64,000 bases of DNA, from positions 124,001-188,000 of the forward strand of contig JAGYXB010001363.1 in assembly GCA_022495005.1 (NCBI GenBank). The letters are read 5' to 3'. Below, in pieces: positions 33,002 through 47,100 of the stretch. Under the pieces are notes generated by a model. It ran no database searches and was not told where the DNA came from. It saw nothing but the letters and a program-made list of their open reading frames with translations. Within the stretch, counting starts at the first letter, position 1, and each line of letters starts with the position of its first letter. The position numbers and the translations under genes were made by a program. The DNA is from Rhyacophila brunnea. Its lineage: Eukaryota > Arthropoda > Insecta > Trichoptera > Rhyacophilidae.

Positions 33002-33682
33002 CGTAGAAAATAGTGGTTACATAGTGTGAGACGAGACGCAAGGAAGACGTATTGAGATAATACATTTTCGAAACAACAAATTCTTCAAATTTTAATCAAT
33101 TGTCAATATTTTTTAAAAAATTATGAAAAAGTTATTCGTAATCAGAAGTACAATTAATGATGGAAGGCCGCAAAAAAATACCCGGCGGGCCACATGCGGC
33201 CCGCAGTTTGCCCTACCCTGCTCTATACTGTGTTCTTCCTACTCTCTTACTTTATATCTTGTTAGGCTTAACTATATTATAATTTATGTGGAAACTTTGC
33301 TGGCTGCAATATCTTTTTTCGAATCTATTTTTATACATATTTGTAATCTATGTAATCTAAAATATAAACAAAATATTTTTAGAATTTATTACATCATTTC
33401 TATCCTGGAGCCGGAGTGCAAAGTTATGAAGCGTATACTCAATAAAACTACACTACAGGCACGACTACCATTTCGCCAGTAACCATTCACACCGTATGAA
33501 CCGAAAAGTCATTTCTAAGGTTTTGCCTTCTGGCGCGGCACTATGCACACTCACCAATGGCACATACTTAATCCTTTACTTAGTAGGTAATAAGGTCTTT
33601 ACCTTCTTTTATTGTATACATTTACTAAATAAACAGGAATTAACTGTATTAGTTGACGGTGTATATTTACCATTGGTGGTGT

Positions 33683-33713
33683 CTGAAGATGCCGAAAGGC
33701 GAAACTCGGGTCG
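33683..33713 (+). other. Hammerhead-like core, possible Penelope-element remnant
   Basis: CTGAAGA, a GCC-GAAA-GGC stem, then GAAAC TCGG GTC matches the order CUGANGA - stem II - GAAA - stem III - GUH of minimal hammerhead ribozymes, as carried by Penelope-like elements. I cannot find a convincing stem I, so this is tentative. Confidence 0.3.
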
Positions 33714-33729
33714 CAAAAATGCTTAAATC

Positions 33730-36700
33730 AATTAGAATATAATCAAAGTTTTGCCATTTCAAATAGGAATTTTCCAGCAAAAACTTTTGTGTTTATGGTT
33801 TCCTATCCCTAATTTGACGCTGAACACGACCAAACGCGCGCGGGCTACTACGGCCAAGTGCTTGGAGCCGTGTTCTGTTGCTGTTGGAAAAGGGCTGAGA
33901 ACAATGCTAAGTGAAGGTTATCCATAATGACTGGTTTTGAACAATAAAGGTGTTCTTTCGTCGATTTGGTTCCAAAATATGTAAGAAAACACCTTTTTGG
34001 TTTGAAATAATTTATTATTTTTAATAATAAAAAAACATGTCACTTTACATCCAAAGCTAGGTACTTATTTTTTTCATAAGAAAAAGATCACTTTCTGGAA
34101 TACACAAGAAATCACAGAAACAATAACTTATTTGTATGTTATTTTTCTTTTCGAATCAGAATGAGAAAAACTATAGAATTGAAATTTTGTGACATGCCAG
34201 ATTATTTAAATCAATGTATTTTATATAGTTGTCATAAAAGGCTGTCAAGTTGTCCCTGTTAAAATATTAACAAAAATATTCAATTTTTTGTGACCATTAT
34301 AGTATTTATAACCTTTATCTATAATGCTAAAAATAATGTATATTGTAAAGCTACAAAAACAACCCTTTTCTTCTTGTGAGATTCTTGAATATACATAATA
34401 TATGGTAAATGGTTTATAAAAACTCTTCAAATAATGAAAATTAGTGGTTTGATTGTATATTTTTGGCAATCCCTCCTTGTCAGTATAATAGCCATAACGA
34501 ATGATGCCGAAGGGCACATTTTACAGCAACCAAACCACACCACACACTTTCTATACTATAAAACCAAACAGAAGTACATAATGTAAATGGAATCTTTGCG
34601 AACTTATGAAAAATGACCGATGCGAATTAAAAATAGGTATTTAGGATTTTTGAAAGAAATAATTTGTTTTTAAATAGATGTCATTTCATTACAGACGTGT
34701 AAAATATTAATTTGATATATTTTTGGTGTGTAGTTATTATCAAGTTATATCATATGGATTCATTTAATACTAATATTATATATAAAAAGTTCTGACTCCA
34801 CTCACTTTTGATCGTTTAGAAATTAGCTATCATTAATTCTAAATAGTAAATTTTATTCCTAAGGTTTTTTTGCTCTTCGCCTCTATAACAAAAAATATCT
34901 AAACCTAATTTAAAAAAAAATTATGTCAAGTTTTCTTTTCAACTCGACAATATTTGTAATGCGGGAATAAAAATTTTCAGATATATGAATCAGTTATTTA
35001 TTAATTTAATTTATGACGTTCAATATCAAAATCTGGTTAAATAGGTACTTATGCAAACAATGATATTATTATATTACATAATATTATTGCTACTGAATAA
35101 TATTGAGGTATACCGATAATGTTAGGTTTAGTAGAACTAATGCGGTTGGGTCATTGATTAAATCTGATAATTTCTCAATGTGACTACATAATTGGAAAAT
35201 AAAAAAAACAAAAGTTTAATATTAAAAAAAACATATATTTGTCGTGAAAGATTTCCAAAATCAAGAATGTCTTGTAGGATAAGATATCATATATCACTCC
35301 ACTATGTTTACATTTTTTATTATCACTCACAAGTTGACAGCGACCATTGAGAAAACAATTAATATGTATGTCTGTATAAATGTTTCTGGGTTTAATATAC
35401 TGGTCTTGTCAGTAATGCTCATTTTATATTAGAAATTTTAAACAATTAACTGATAAATGAATAAAAACTCAGGAATTTCATTACCACATTACAGGCTGGA
35501 GGAAATCAAAAAGAAATATTCCCTCTGATGTAATTTAAATCCATTCAGGGCCACAAACGTGCCGACAATACTTTCAAATTATTGTTATACAATATTTTTG
35601 GTAAATTGTTGAATAATTTTTGGTTTCAGAGAGCATAATAATGATATGAAATTATTCAAGTACACGTGTATCTCAATCATATATAAAAATAAAACATAAT
35701 ATATAGTAAATTGAGAGCATTAATAATGGTTTGTAAACTGAAGGGTTATATTTTTTGTAGATTTAATATAAATTTAATTCTGTCGAGTGAAGTTACACGA
35801 TATTTCAGAAACAATAGCTACCGACTCGAGTGCCGAGTCACTTATAACGCTTTCGAGCAAAAATTGTACAGGTCGGCCAACTTGATAAATATGCAAACTC
35901 CCCGAGAACTTTCTTTGAGTATTATAATCCTCACAATTTTCTTACAACAAATTGTGTTCACCGTATGAACCGGTCAGTCGTGTTAAAAAAACAACACGAC
36001 AATCTGTACTTTGTAATTAATCTCAAGAAAAATGCATACACGTTTAGTTGTCCATTTTAACAATAATAACCGAGAAAATGAGAACAAAAATCAAACGAAG
36101 GACGCACTGCAAAATGATTTTGAAATAAAATACACTTAACTGCTTCTCGTGATATGGTTTTATGCAGCATAATTCCTGAAACAATGTTGTCACTCGGCTG
36201 TTTTATGTTCTCAGTTAAATCGATTCCAAACATTATCTTAACAAAATAATGAGATAAACTTAATTAATCTATCCGGGAAATACTGGTTTGTCATTTATCA
36301 CAAAAGAATGTTGCAAGAGAGAATAGTTTTGGTAGATATATAATAGAATAACAATATTTTCATGCTAAATAAAAGTGTTTCCACTAAAAAAAATGTTTTT
36401 TTTATCACTCCAAGAGGCTCTCAATAAGTCAACAGATAAAAAATAAAAAAAAATAAAACAAACAATTATTCACTTTTTTTTGTTTGTTTTCCCTCCCCTT
36501 TTTACATCGTCTAGTAAATTATTATTTGCACCCCCTTTTTGTCTCGCACTAAATTTATTTTTAATCTCTATTCAGTGATTTTTTTTCCTATTTTCGTTCA
36601 TTATACATGTAACATTGCTTAGTATCTATAAAATGTATTAAATTAACTTTCGACCACTCTTCACACAATCTTTTCTTCTGCATCTTCAGTGAAAATGCGT

Positions 36701-37700
36701 AGCCACAAATGGCAAAATAATAAGAGAAAAACATTCGTTTCGAAAATAATAATACTTTCGAGAAAAAATACTTTGATGGATGTTTGGACTTGGGTGTTAC
36801 TGTAAACTCATTTAACATTTCAATTGAAATGATTTGCACTCTTCTTGCAGCTTCTCTTAGTATAACCACATTCTCTGCCAAACGCATACACGCCGTACCA
36901 TAGCTCACACAACATAAAATATGTATTGCGAATTTCTATTAGAAGATCATGTTTGTATTCGCCGGTGACCATCTAGCCGAAAGGGTGGTATTATATAGTT
37001 AAATTCAAGTGATGTTGGCATAATTTTACCATACCGGTGGCCTTTGGTTCCACAGAAGCGATATAATATAATTGAAAATGCTAATTCGTCTTGTGCGTGC
37101 GTTTTGTTATGACACACATTTTCGATAAAAAAATTACATTCTGAAAAAATAACATCATGAGACTATTGGAACGTGAAGCGCGCGCACATACATCCATCAT
37201 TCACGCTATAACTAACCTATAATGACGACCGACATGCACAGTCAGACTCACCCGACAAACAAGAGAGATGAGGAGCAAACAACCCGTGAGATGCCACAGA
37301 AATAAAGAAAAGTAGAGTAAGGGGCATAATTTTTACAATTAAACAATTCAATCGACCGACAATAAAAGTAGTATCGCTGTGCTCGTATTAAAAATTTACA
37401 AACCTGCAATAATTTCATTGACTGAAAAAAATAGTTAACATCTTTGGCGTTGCATTTTAGGCTTCCCATACAGTCAAATTGGCCAACATTATCAGAAGAC
37501 AATATAAATATCACAATATTGTCATTTATATTGCTTGGGAGATTTGATTACTAATTTATACAGCAAAATCTTAATAATCCGGATATATTTAAATAATCAA
37601 ACTGAAAACATTATAAAACGTTTCATAGAATCTTAACACTGTAAATTATTGCAAACCAATATCAACCCGTAGTTAGGTTAGGTTACGTTTAGAAACGACA
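33730..37700. other. AT-rich intergenic DNA, no gene seen
   Basis: Only short unstructured open frames. No TIR pair or coding motif recognised. It may include the distal 3' UTR of the DAZAP2-like gene. Confidence 0.4.
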
Positions 37701-38051
37701 TGTTATTATTGGTCGTCTTATAGAGAGTAGAATATATTGACAATAAGAGTTCTACCGTATGTACAAGTTTTGTAAAAGAAGTGGGATGACAATGACAATA
37801 TTACAAGACATAATAAATGCAACGAGGGGTAACCGCCATTTGTCAATCTTAAATCGATCTTCGGTTGCTTTTCTTCATTCTGCACGCGAAACAAAACAAT
37901 AAGGCTACTGCAGGCGGTGCCAGGGAACCGTTTGGAGGGTCGGCGGAGAGTCACCGTCCTTTGGAGGCCTTCCATCATGATGGAGATGAGAATGATGCGG
38001 TTGTTGTTGATGAGTGTGCGATATGGGGTCGGAGGCGTGGCGGCCGTGCGA

Positions 38052-38120
38052 CTACCAGAAGGTGTATCCGCCCTCTGCGCTGCCCGCCAAGAATGAACCT
38101 TTCTTCTGAGATAGAGCCAC
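38052..38120 (-). CDS. Dazap2: DAZAP2-like exon 6, family C-terminus
   Basis: Acceptor CAACAG|GTG, stop TAG at 38054-38052. It encodes VALSQKKGSFLAGSAEGGYTFW; the closing GGYTxW is the family's hallmark C-terminus. A GC-richer 3' UTR continues on the minus strand to at least about 37.88 kb; its end is not clear. Confidence 0.95.
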   Translation of the reverse strand: MALSQKKGSFLAGSAEGGYTFW

Positions 38121-41100
38121 CTGTTGATGCAAATAATTCATTAGCATCGTTAACCGAAAGCTATCGGTTTAGTGACTGCAGAAACGGTAAAAATACAATG
38201 AGGACCGTGATTAAATGAAACCTTATTTCAGCAATTTCCCTGGTCGAGTTAATTTGAGTGATGTCTAACAAAAAACAGTCTTAGCTGATTCGAAAATTGC
38301 TCACGGTCAGCCTGGAACCATCAACATTTCGGTTGACAGCCAAACGCGTTACCGAATGCACCATTCAGGCCAACGCAAATGCGAAAATTTTTGACAACAT
38401 TTAAAACACACAACTACATGACAAGGCAAGACAAGGTAGACGGAGTGGATTGCTTTGATTTTGAAGAAATAAAAACAGAAATTGTCGGTCGACACTTAAA
38501 TTTGGTACGTCATGCATTCAAAGCAACCCAAAAAACAGTAAAATCCCGTGTAGTCGAAATTGACTGGACGGAAAATCGAATTATGGAATACGAATGTATG
38601 GCAAAGAAATCAGTAAGTACTTTGAATTAAACGTGTTCGTTCGTACCAACGGGGTTTTACTGTTTTAGGATCTGTAACACCTATACGGTCAATAAGTATT
38701 GACCGCAAACGATGACTTATTGTTGTATGCCAAATGGCTCTTATATTAGATAAATGGTGCTACCTGAACAGTGCCACTGGTCACCGATAGAAGTTGATCG
38801 GTTCGATTTAGGTATACAAATAAATGAAAGAAAGAATGCTGTTCATAAAGTTGTGATATCAATATCAATAAGGTAACAAACAGTAAGATGTATGAATTTA
38901 TTTGGATATTCCTCGAAACCAAATGATCGTTTGAAACAGTGGAATGAAATTTTAGGCCCAATCCTTCTAGTCTCCTAAGCGTGCAATTGATAAAAAATAA
39001 TATTAACACACTAATTAATAAAATACGTCCGGGATTTAGACTAACCTGATGGTTGGCCATCGCGGACAACTAGAGGAAACAAGTAAAATAATGCATGTTA
39101 AACGGAGACAGTCATTGGACATAAATAAATTGTTTACAATGAAGTTGTATGCAATTAAAAATAATATTGAATTAAACATTAAATCAAATTGTCAGTCTGC
39201 GGCTAATAAAAAATAATTTGATTTATTTTGCAACACAACAAAACGCAAAACAATTAAATATCATGTCAATGTATTAAATGTAAAAATTTGATTTCAAAAT
39301 GCTACAGTATTTTTATTAATATACATATATCGGAATACATTGGAATAAGAAAGTTAAACAGAACACGAGTAGTTTTGTTTTAGCAAGAGATTGATATGTA
39401 CACATGAATTTAATTACTCAAATAAATGTAGATAGGCCTTAAATTTCTTTCTTATGATGAAGTATAAACACTTTTCTTTGTTATGAACCAAAGACGTTGA
39501 AGAAATACAATATAAATATAAGAAAGTTAAGCTAAAAAAGCTAATGATTAAATTAGATACTAGTTATTTTGACCTGGGATTAATTTACTAGAGCTGCACC
39601 GATATAAATATGCCTCGTTACAGGTGTGTCAGACATACATAAAAACAGAACAACATAGCAGGCCTCGTCAAAGATGTGCCATCGCACCAAATATAAATCC
39701 CTTGAGTTAGAGGGAATGTATCGTTTTTGTATTACAACACTTGTTAGTGAGAGATTTCAGATATTTTTAGAATGGTCGAAATGGTAATAGAAAAATTAAT
39801 ATATGCCATGTTGGCAACACTGAAAACGTGAATAAAATTGTGGACGCTTTGATCTGCGTATTTAGATACTGTTGCAATTTTAGATGTTTATTCATCCAAG
39901 AGTAATTAATGTAAGGTGTTTTTGTCTCAGTGCTGTCAGTTTTACTTTTGTAAATAAAACGCAATTTCTATAGAAAAAAAGTTTTCTTCAACATCTTTGT
40001 ATATAACCATTATAATTTTTTTCAGAATGGTCGGAGAAGCAACTTTACCTGATGTCCAGCCATTGCTGCAAGTTGTGCGGGTGATGGGGGCACGCCGGGA
40101 GGCGCGGGGGGGAGGAGGGGCTGAGATACTCCGTCAAACCTCGCTCCGGCTTCAAAGCCATTCTGAAATAAACATTTCATTCAGTCTAGGCACTGCACAG
40201 TTCAACAGAGGCCAATACGATGAATTCAACTCACACCTTGATTTAGGAGATATGTAAATTTCAGATAATTATATTAATCGTAATTATCTGCAAATGGAAT
40301 ATAAGTACCTACGAACATTGAAAATGTAACCAATAATAGTTATTGTTCTAAGTTCATAAGTTCTTCTTGATTGGTCTGCAAACCGGACTGGCCCATGAAA
40401 AATTAAACATACTGAAATATACTGGGTTGCAGCTAAATCAGGTTTGGGTTATATAATATATTCTCAATATTTTAGAATTGTGACCATCAATAGACAGGGC
40501 AAAGGCTATGTTTTACTCACAGGGATCATAATGGTGGGCCTAAGCGGCTGTATTGAGGGCTGCATGGAGGCAGTGGCGGGCGAGGGGTAGTATGGGTAGT
40601 ACTGAACAGGGTAGCCTATGTAACCGGGGTATCCTGCCGCCGCGTACATCGCTGCCGCCGGGCTGTACATCTGCACACAGAAAAACGTTACATTGTATTT
40701 AAACACTGAAAACAGTCAATCGAATCATACAAACAAGTTACATAATACAATTCCAGAGGGCGCTGTTTTGCCCCCGAAACAATCGGAATAAGAAATGTTA
40801 ATAATCTTGAATCCCTGTGTACACAGCAACAGGAACTATATATAGTTTTCGATCTGTCACGACCAGGGAACACAAAATTAATGGGCACTGGCTTAAATGT
40901 GTTATATTTACGTGACAAAAACTTTAATGCATATTATGAGACAGACGTAACTATTGGAAATAATATATTTTTTAACACGCATTTAAGTTTATCCCTCATT
41001 TTCCCCCACTATCTGTACCCTGTTATACTACACCCGATAGGGTAAGCAGGTTCCCATTAATTTTATGTTCCCGGTTCACGACCAAAGTTGAAAAAAATCT

Positions 41101-44100
41101 GTCTTCTACTGGAAGTTCATTTTTTGCTTCACTTTCTTATTATGTTTATGTTCGAAATCTTCGGTCGTAACCGTTATAATTAAATCTAAATTCAAAATTT
41201 CTCAATCAGCGCGCAGTAACAATATGCCAACAGGTTGACTAACCTGTTGTCCGAGGTTAATCTGCGGATGGTGCGCAGCGAGGGCCTGGTCATAAGAAGG
41301 AGGCGGAGCGTACAGCTGACCGGCAGCCGACGCAGGGAACACGCCGTACGGCGCCCCACCGGGAACTGTCAAATAAAAGAAAAAACACATTCAATTAATT
41401 GTTACAAAGATTACGGACAACGAAAAAACATCACAAGACACCGTATTATAGAAGAGAATCTGTTGACACAATATTTTGACTAATCATTATTTTTCGATCA
41501 TCTGAAGTAGATTTCAACAATAAAAAAAAATAATTATTAATACTATTGATTTAAATAGAAATCTAAACATCGAGAGTGCTTCGAGGAATATCAAGGTTTT
41601 TAATAAAATCATAAGATTGCAAATATTTTTTTTTTACATTTTCATTCTGTTAAAATATTTTTTTTTTTTTTTTTCGACCATGTCCGATCCTGATAGGATC
41701 ATATGGGCCTCCACAGAGTGGAGGTTTGTATTGACAAATTTTGTTTTTTACGAGAAATGGATGTCAGCCACTTGCTCAACCTATTAGGTCCATACCCTGA
41801 CACACACAAATTGAAAAACAATTTTTGTACTTGCCAGACCCAGGATTCGAACCTGGGACCCACGGCTTTGTAGTCCAACGCTTATGCCGCGCGAAATTCT
41901 TACATTGCCAGTGTGAAGGCCGTGTATGTGTTAGTGTGATGGTTGTTTAGCATACAAATGCTGTTGAAGCTCACTAACACACCCGTCCGTATAGCGACAA
42001 TGCAAGAAGGTCCTGCAATACCCGGTACCTATACTCGGCGGGCATTCATTGAACTACTTCTCAATTAAAGTGTAAACTTTAAAACAAAAAAAAAAAAAAT
42101 TTAGTGCTGCAATCCGTAGAATATCATTGAAAAATTATATAATAATATTGCTATCGAAAGAACTAAGTAATAAGAGATATTAGAAAACTTCACACAACAT
42201 ATTATTTGTATCTAAAAATAAAAGCTCACAAAAACAGCCAGTAAGATGGTAATACAGAACCCTGTTAAATTAATGGCAAGCATTTTTGGCGTGCGAAAAC
42301 TTGTCCCAGTATTTAACAATGCTATGCTAAGTGAAAGATCCAATCCAAACTAGCAGAACAACAATCAATCAATCAATGGTGGTTAGTGAGGAAGATATCA
42401 ATGACAACTGCCGGCACGAGGTTTTTAATAACAGTGTTATTCGCTGTGTAGGGAGGGAGGGAAAGTCAATTAACGTGTGAAGAAACTGAAAATTGCAAAA
42501 GTAAATCATTTGTCCACGTGGTCAGCCTGATAATCATATTTTTATCGCACAGAAAAGTAATTTCTTTAATAATTGTAATGAAATATAGCACAGTATGCAG
42601 TATGTGTTAGGATTAGGGTACCTTTGGTTTTTATCTATTTCATGATCAGTTTGTAAGCGGCTGATTTTAACGACTTTTCGGACAGTTTGTCAATTTATAC
42701 TATAATAAAACTAACTCTACAATGAATAAATAAAACTAAAATAAATGATTGTTGCCAAGCAATAAATATGATTGCTATAATAAATTCAATGCAAAAATTA
42801 AATTAGGCAATAGAATTGTAAAAAAATGTACCCCATGCCCTAGTTATTTAAAAAAAAATCCGCCTCTAAACAGGGGTTAATTGTATACTACATCACGATT
42901 TTTTAAATGTTAGGAAACTATCACCGTTAAAACATCAGTCACCAACCAATAATTTATGAATATAAAAAAAAATCGACAGTTTTTTAAGATTTTAATGATA
43001 CAGATTTTTATAGAAATGTCGTATTCTTGTTTTAACTAGTGAATATACTATTTTACACACGAGTACGCACATTTTAAGCTGTCAAAGTGTACACGTACAT
43101 AAGCACTCAGTCCAATAATGATGCATTTTAATTGCGTTTGTAGCAGTGTTCAAAATAATTTAAAAAATCATGGAAAAAAAGACAATCTTTATACAGAAGA
43201 GATAAATCATATCGGCAATGTATTAAAGCGACAACTTATTTGATCAGTGAATTATTTAGTAATAAATGGTCACATTCATATTCTGATTACCGGCAGTTTG
43301 TGCATTTGAAATAAAAGTCGAATAAGTCAACAAACAATCAAATCACGAAATTGATAGATATCTAAATCATCGAACGATTATGTGCAGAGCATTATTTAAA
43401 AAAAAAAGCGAATACAGGGTTTTAACAAATCAATAAAATATCTTCTGAATATACAGATGGAGTTTTAGTTATTAAAAACAATACTCTCCCAAGAGACCAT
43501 TCCCCCCCCAATGACTGGTTAATACATGAAAATGAGGCCGTTTTGGTGGACACAACAGCAAAAGCCGTTCAGTTAAAAGTGTATTTGCATCTGATACATG
43601 TATAATGTCTATTAAACGTCAGATACATAATCGCAATAACCGTTGTACAGTTACACATTGCTTCAATTTTGTTTTTTTTGTTTCTATGGCGTGTTTTGCA
43701 TGATTTTTTCACCAATAGTAATACTTTGGCAGCCATATTAAAACCTAGTCATTTTAAAATGGCTACCTTTAACCGATCAATAAATTCGTGAGAATAATAT
43801 AAACCAGTCATGATTGATTTCTAGGAGGTAAATTGCAATGGATCCAACAGAAATATCAATGGATGATTTATTTTAATTGACCGTGTTGTTGGTTGATTTT
43901 AATAGAAATTGACTTTTTTCAAAGAAAGGTTTTTCGAAGATTACATTATCTGGTAGAAAATTGATGATAAAAAAGGCTTTAAAAAAAATCAGTAACATTG
44001 AAATGAGTTTAAAAAAAAATGTGACACTGAGAAATAATCATTTATTTTAACATCACACCTTTCGCAGTTATAATTTATCACCAAAATCTTCAATAATGTA

Positions 44101-47100
44101 ATTGAAATATTTTGCATGTTACGTGGATTATAGCCTTGCACCGAATGAAACACATATATATATGTACAGATAGAACTAATCGAGAAGACTCCATTTCTTC
44201 GTATCTTCAAACAGCACAGTATTCAGGGTGATCGGTTTCAAAAACTTCACCGTTTTAAGACACAAGGAAACAGGGCCTAGACGATGAGAAGTTTCAAACG
44301 CAAAAAAACATTTAATCTTGAAGAGGGGGGGAGGTGGTGTTAATCGACTTGAAGAAGAAAAAGAGGGGGAGGTGGCAAAACCTAAAATGATGATGCATGT
44401 AGTGAATACTCGCCTGAGACTCGGGGCCACTGATAGTCGCCCACTTCACACTCATTCCTGTTGTGGGATTGTGTCAGACAGCACCCATACACTGTTGGAC
44501 ATGCTACACATTATAATTTACTAATTCAGACGCGCATTTCATTTTGTTCTTTGTACATCTCGCTCCGTAGAGTGAGTTTTACCAAAGGGACCGTGCCGTA
44601 TTGGTTTGCTCAGATTGGACAACGACAGACAGAGCTCTACCGTGTGGCCAATGAAGAAGAAGAGATTCGGTTTCATATTACGATACCACCGGCTACTTAT
44701 CGAATGATTGCTTTTATTGTCTCCTCATAGGCACCCTCGATATTTCCTACAGAAAAATATTGGACCACGCGAAACATTTATATATCCATCGGAATGGCCA
44801 CCGCTATTAAAACTTATAAGTTAAATAATAAAATTTAGATGGTCCCCGATCGGTTTCATGTTTAAGAATTAATTAACTTATCCAAGATTCATGAAATCAT
44901 TTTGTCTGGTATATAAATGCACAACATGGTCCACTCGTTTGATTCCTATTACAGGTTTCAAAAGAATTATTTTATTCAAGGATAGTAAGAAAAAAATTAC
45001 CATTTTATTTATGCCAGCTGTATGATACTGTCAGAAGGATGTTGAAATAAAAGCAAATTCTAAAATTCATCACATTTTCTCATTCAAATGCAGAATTATC
45101 TTGTCAAATTTTAAATATTTTACATGAGAATTGTTTGAAACCGTCAAATAAATATGATTAATTTAATTTGACTGTTTCAAAGAACTTGCCTATAACATAT
45201 TAAACACATGACTTTGAACAATTCTGCATTTGAGTGACAATTTACTTTTAATAATTAATTATTAAAGAGACTCGGCAGACCTGATAAAAACCAAAATATA
45301 CATGGAATGATTTTAAATTAACACACAATCTGAACAATAGAACCTAAATATATTTATATCCACATTTGTTATATTTCAAATTATAAAAAAAAGGAGAATC
45401 GATGTGTAATAATTGGTGGTAAAAAAAATACTGTTACATGATACAAAATCCAGTGTCCAAACTCGACGCAAAAGATTACAAAGACTGTACACATATGGAA
45501 ACGAAATTCCAAATAATAGGAGGTATTCACTATGATGTTTGGCAATATTTTTTTTTCTTTTTAAGTGAATTTCCACACTCTAAATTTTGTTCACGGATTT
45601 AATTAATATTGAATATGATCATAATAAAATATATTCAAATTGTATATGTGAAATGTTTTCTATATCGATATGAACTGAAAAAAAAGAACCAATAAGGCCA
45701 CGGTCCCATAAAATGGTCCACAGTGACAAGTCAACAGTATTAATAAAACAAAATCTAAAAATCGTTTTTTTCCACAGCAAGGGTTGTTTGCAAGTTGAGA
45801 AACTTTAAATATTCCGCAATAAAACTTACAACCCGACAGCTAGGAAAGAAATGATTTTAATAAAAATGAACAGGAAAAAAACTGGCAGAGCTTGGAAAGG
45901 CTTACGATTATATGTTACATAGTCTGATAGCTAAACATGAAAGTATATTATATCACTGAATATTGAATTACAGATGTGTATCGCAGTGATTTAACTCTCA
46001 CCCACTTATAAATCTAAATATAAAACAGTAATTGAAATTAATAAAATATCAAACAAGTATATTATTTTCGAGAACATTAATTAGTGTTTCGTAAGTTTTA
46101 TAGAACTAAAAGTGGGCCAAAGGAAAATCACAATATCCTCAGAAATAAAGCTCTGAAAACATCTACTTTTGATTATGTGTTATCCAAACACTTTTTTAAT
46201 TAGATGTCTTTATTATATAAATTATGCAGTTTGAAATAAACGGTTCGATTTTCCCTTTTCAAGCCCCGCAGATGGATAGTAATATGCAAAAAGTTCCTTA
46301 CACTGACCTCCATACTGGGGGGCAGCCTGGTGCGGGGGCGCCGGCAGGAATGGTCCTTGCGGCTGCGGGGGAGCTCCGGGGAACGCTCCGAGGGGCGGGG
46401 AGACTGCAAATTGTAACAACACTACCAGATCAGTCACGCACTAAGAGAAACTGACACATATTCAAAGAGGGAGTTTAATTCATCCTGATAAAACTGATGT
46501 AAACACAAGACTTTTAAATGTGTCACAATCACTTTGATTAGATATTGAGATGATTATTGTAAAATGAATGTAAATATTATACTGTCAGAAAAGTATATCA
46601 ACAAACACAGTTTCAAAATACTGTTGATTTTATTTCGATATAAACCAGATAATTATTTTTTTACTGACATTAAAATTTTTGAAATACACAATGCACTGAA
46701 TGCACTGTGACCTATCGTTTTAAATTCCTTGCAATAAGTGAATACTGAATCTATAATAATTCAAAATTGATATACTAAAAGTAAACTTTGATAGATAAAT
46801 TAGGACGGACGCGGATTTTATAATGATTTCTACCGAAAAGGGATTTTTTATTTAAACAAACGACACTTATAATACAATAAAATAATAATTCAATGAAAAA
46901 GACAAGTCTTATACTATTATTGCCGAAGAAAGCAGTAATACAATAATAATTGTTATTTAATAAGAAAAATAATGAATGGCCTGGTTTTACTCTTGCGATG
47001 CGGATGCTTTCAGTTTCTCTATGAAAATAAAAATTAAAACAAATCACCAACATTGCAACAGTCGGCATTAAAGACTTTTGTGATGCAATAATAAAAATTG

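Larger units (their letters stand above)
31878..33220 (-). mobile_element. hAT element (GTF2IRD2-like transposase), decayed
   Basis: The right end reads, inverted, CAGGGTAGGGCAAACTGCGG, the classic hAT terminus; the left end at about 31878 keeps GGGGCAAACTTTTTGG. Transposase fragments are described separately. The 8-base duplication could not be confirmed because the left end is eroded. Confidence 0.8.
41366..46307. other. DAZAP2-like intron 2
   Basis: Besides the SINE and hairpin at 41.66-42.09 kb and a CAAT microsatellite at 42362-42377, I see only AT-rich DNA and short frames without motifs. Confidence 0.5.

Noticed and set aside
33496..33726. 76-codon plus-strand frame
   Set aside because: No domain; its end overlaps the possible ribozyme-like motif, so non-coding explanations fit better.
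37865..38218. 117-codon plus-strand frame
   Set aside because: Antisense to the last DAZAP2-like exon and its 3' UTR; the minus strand carries the family C-terminus.
41843..41853. tRNA gene suggested by GGTTCGAATCC
   Set aside because: No acceptor or anticodon stem can be closed and the same head with the same body recurs at two other sites; it is a SINE head.
44461..44730. 89-codon plus-strand frame in DAZAP2 intron 2
   Set aside because: Composition is unremarkable, no splice partners and no family recognised.
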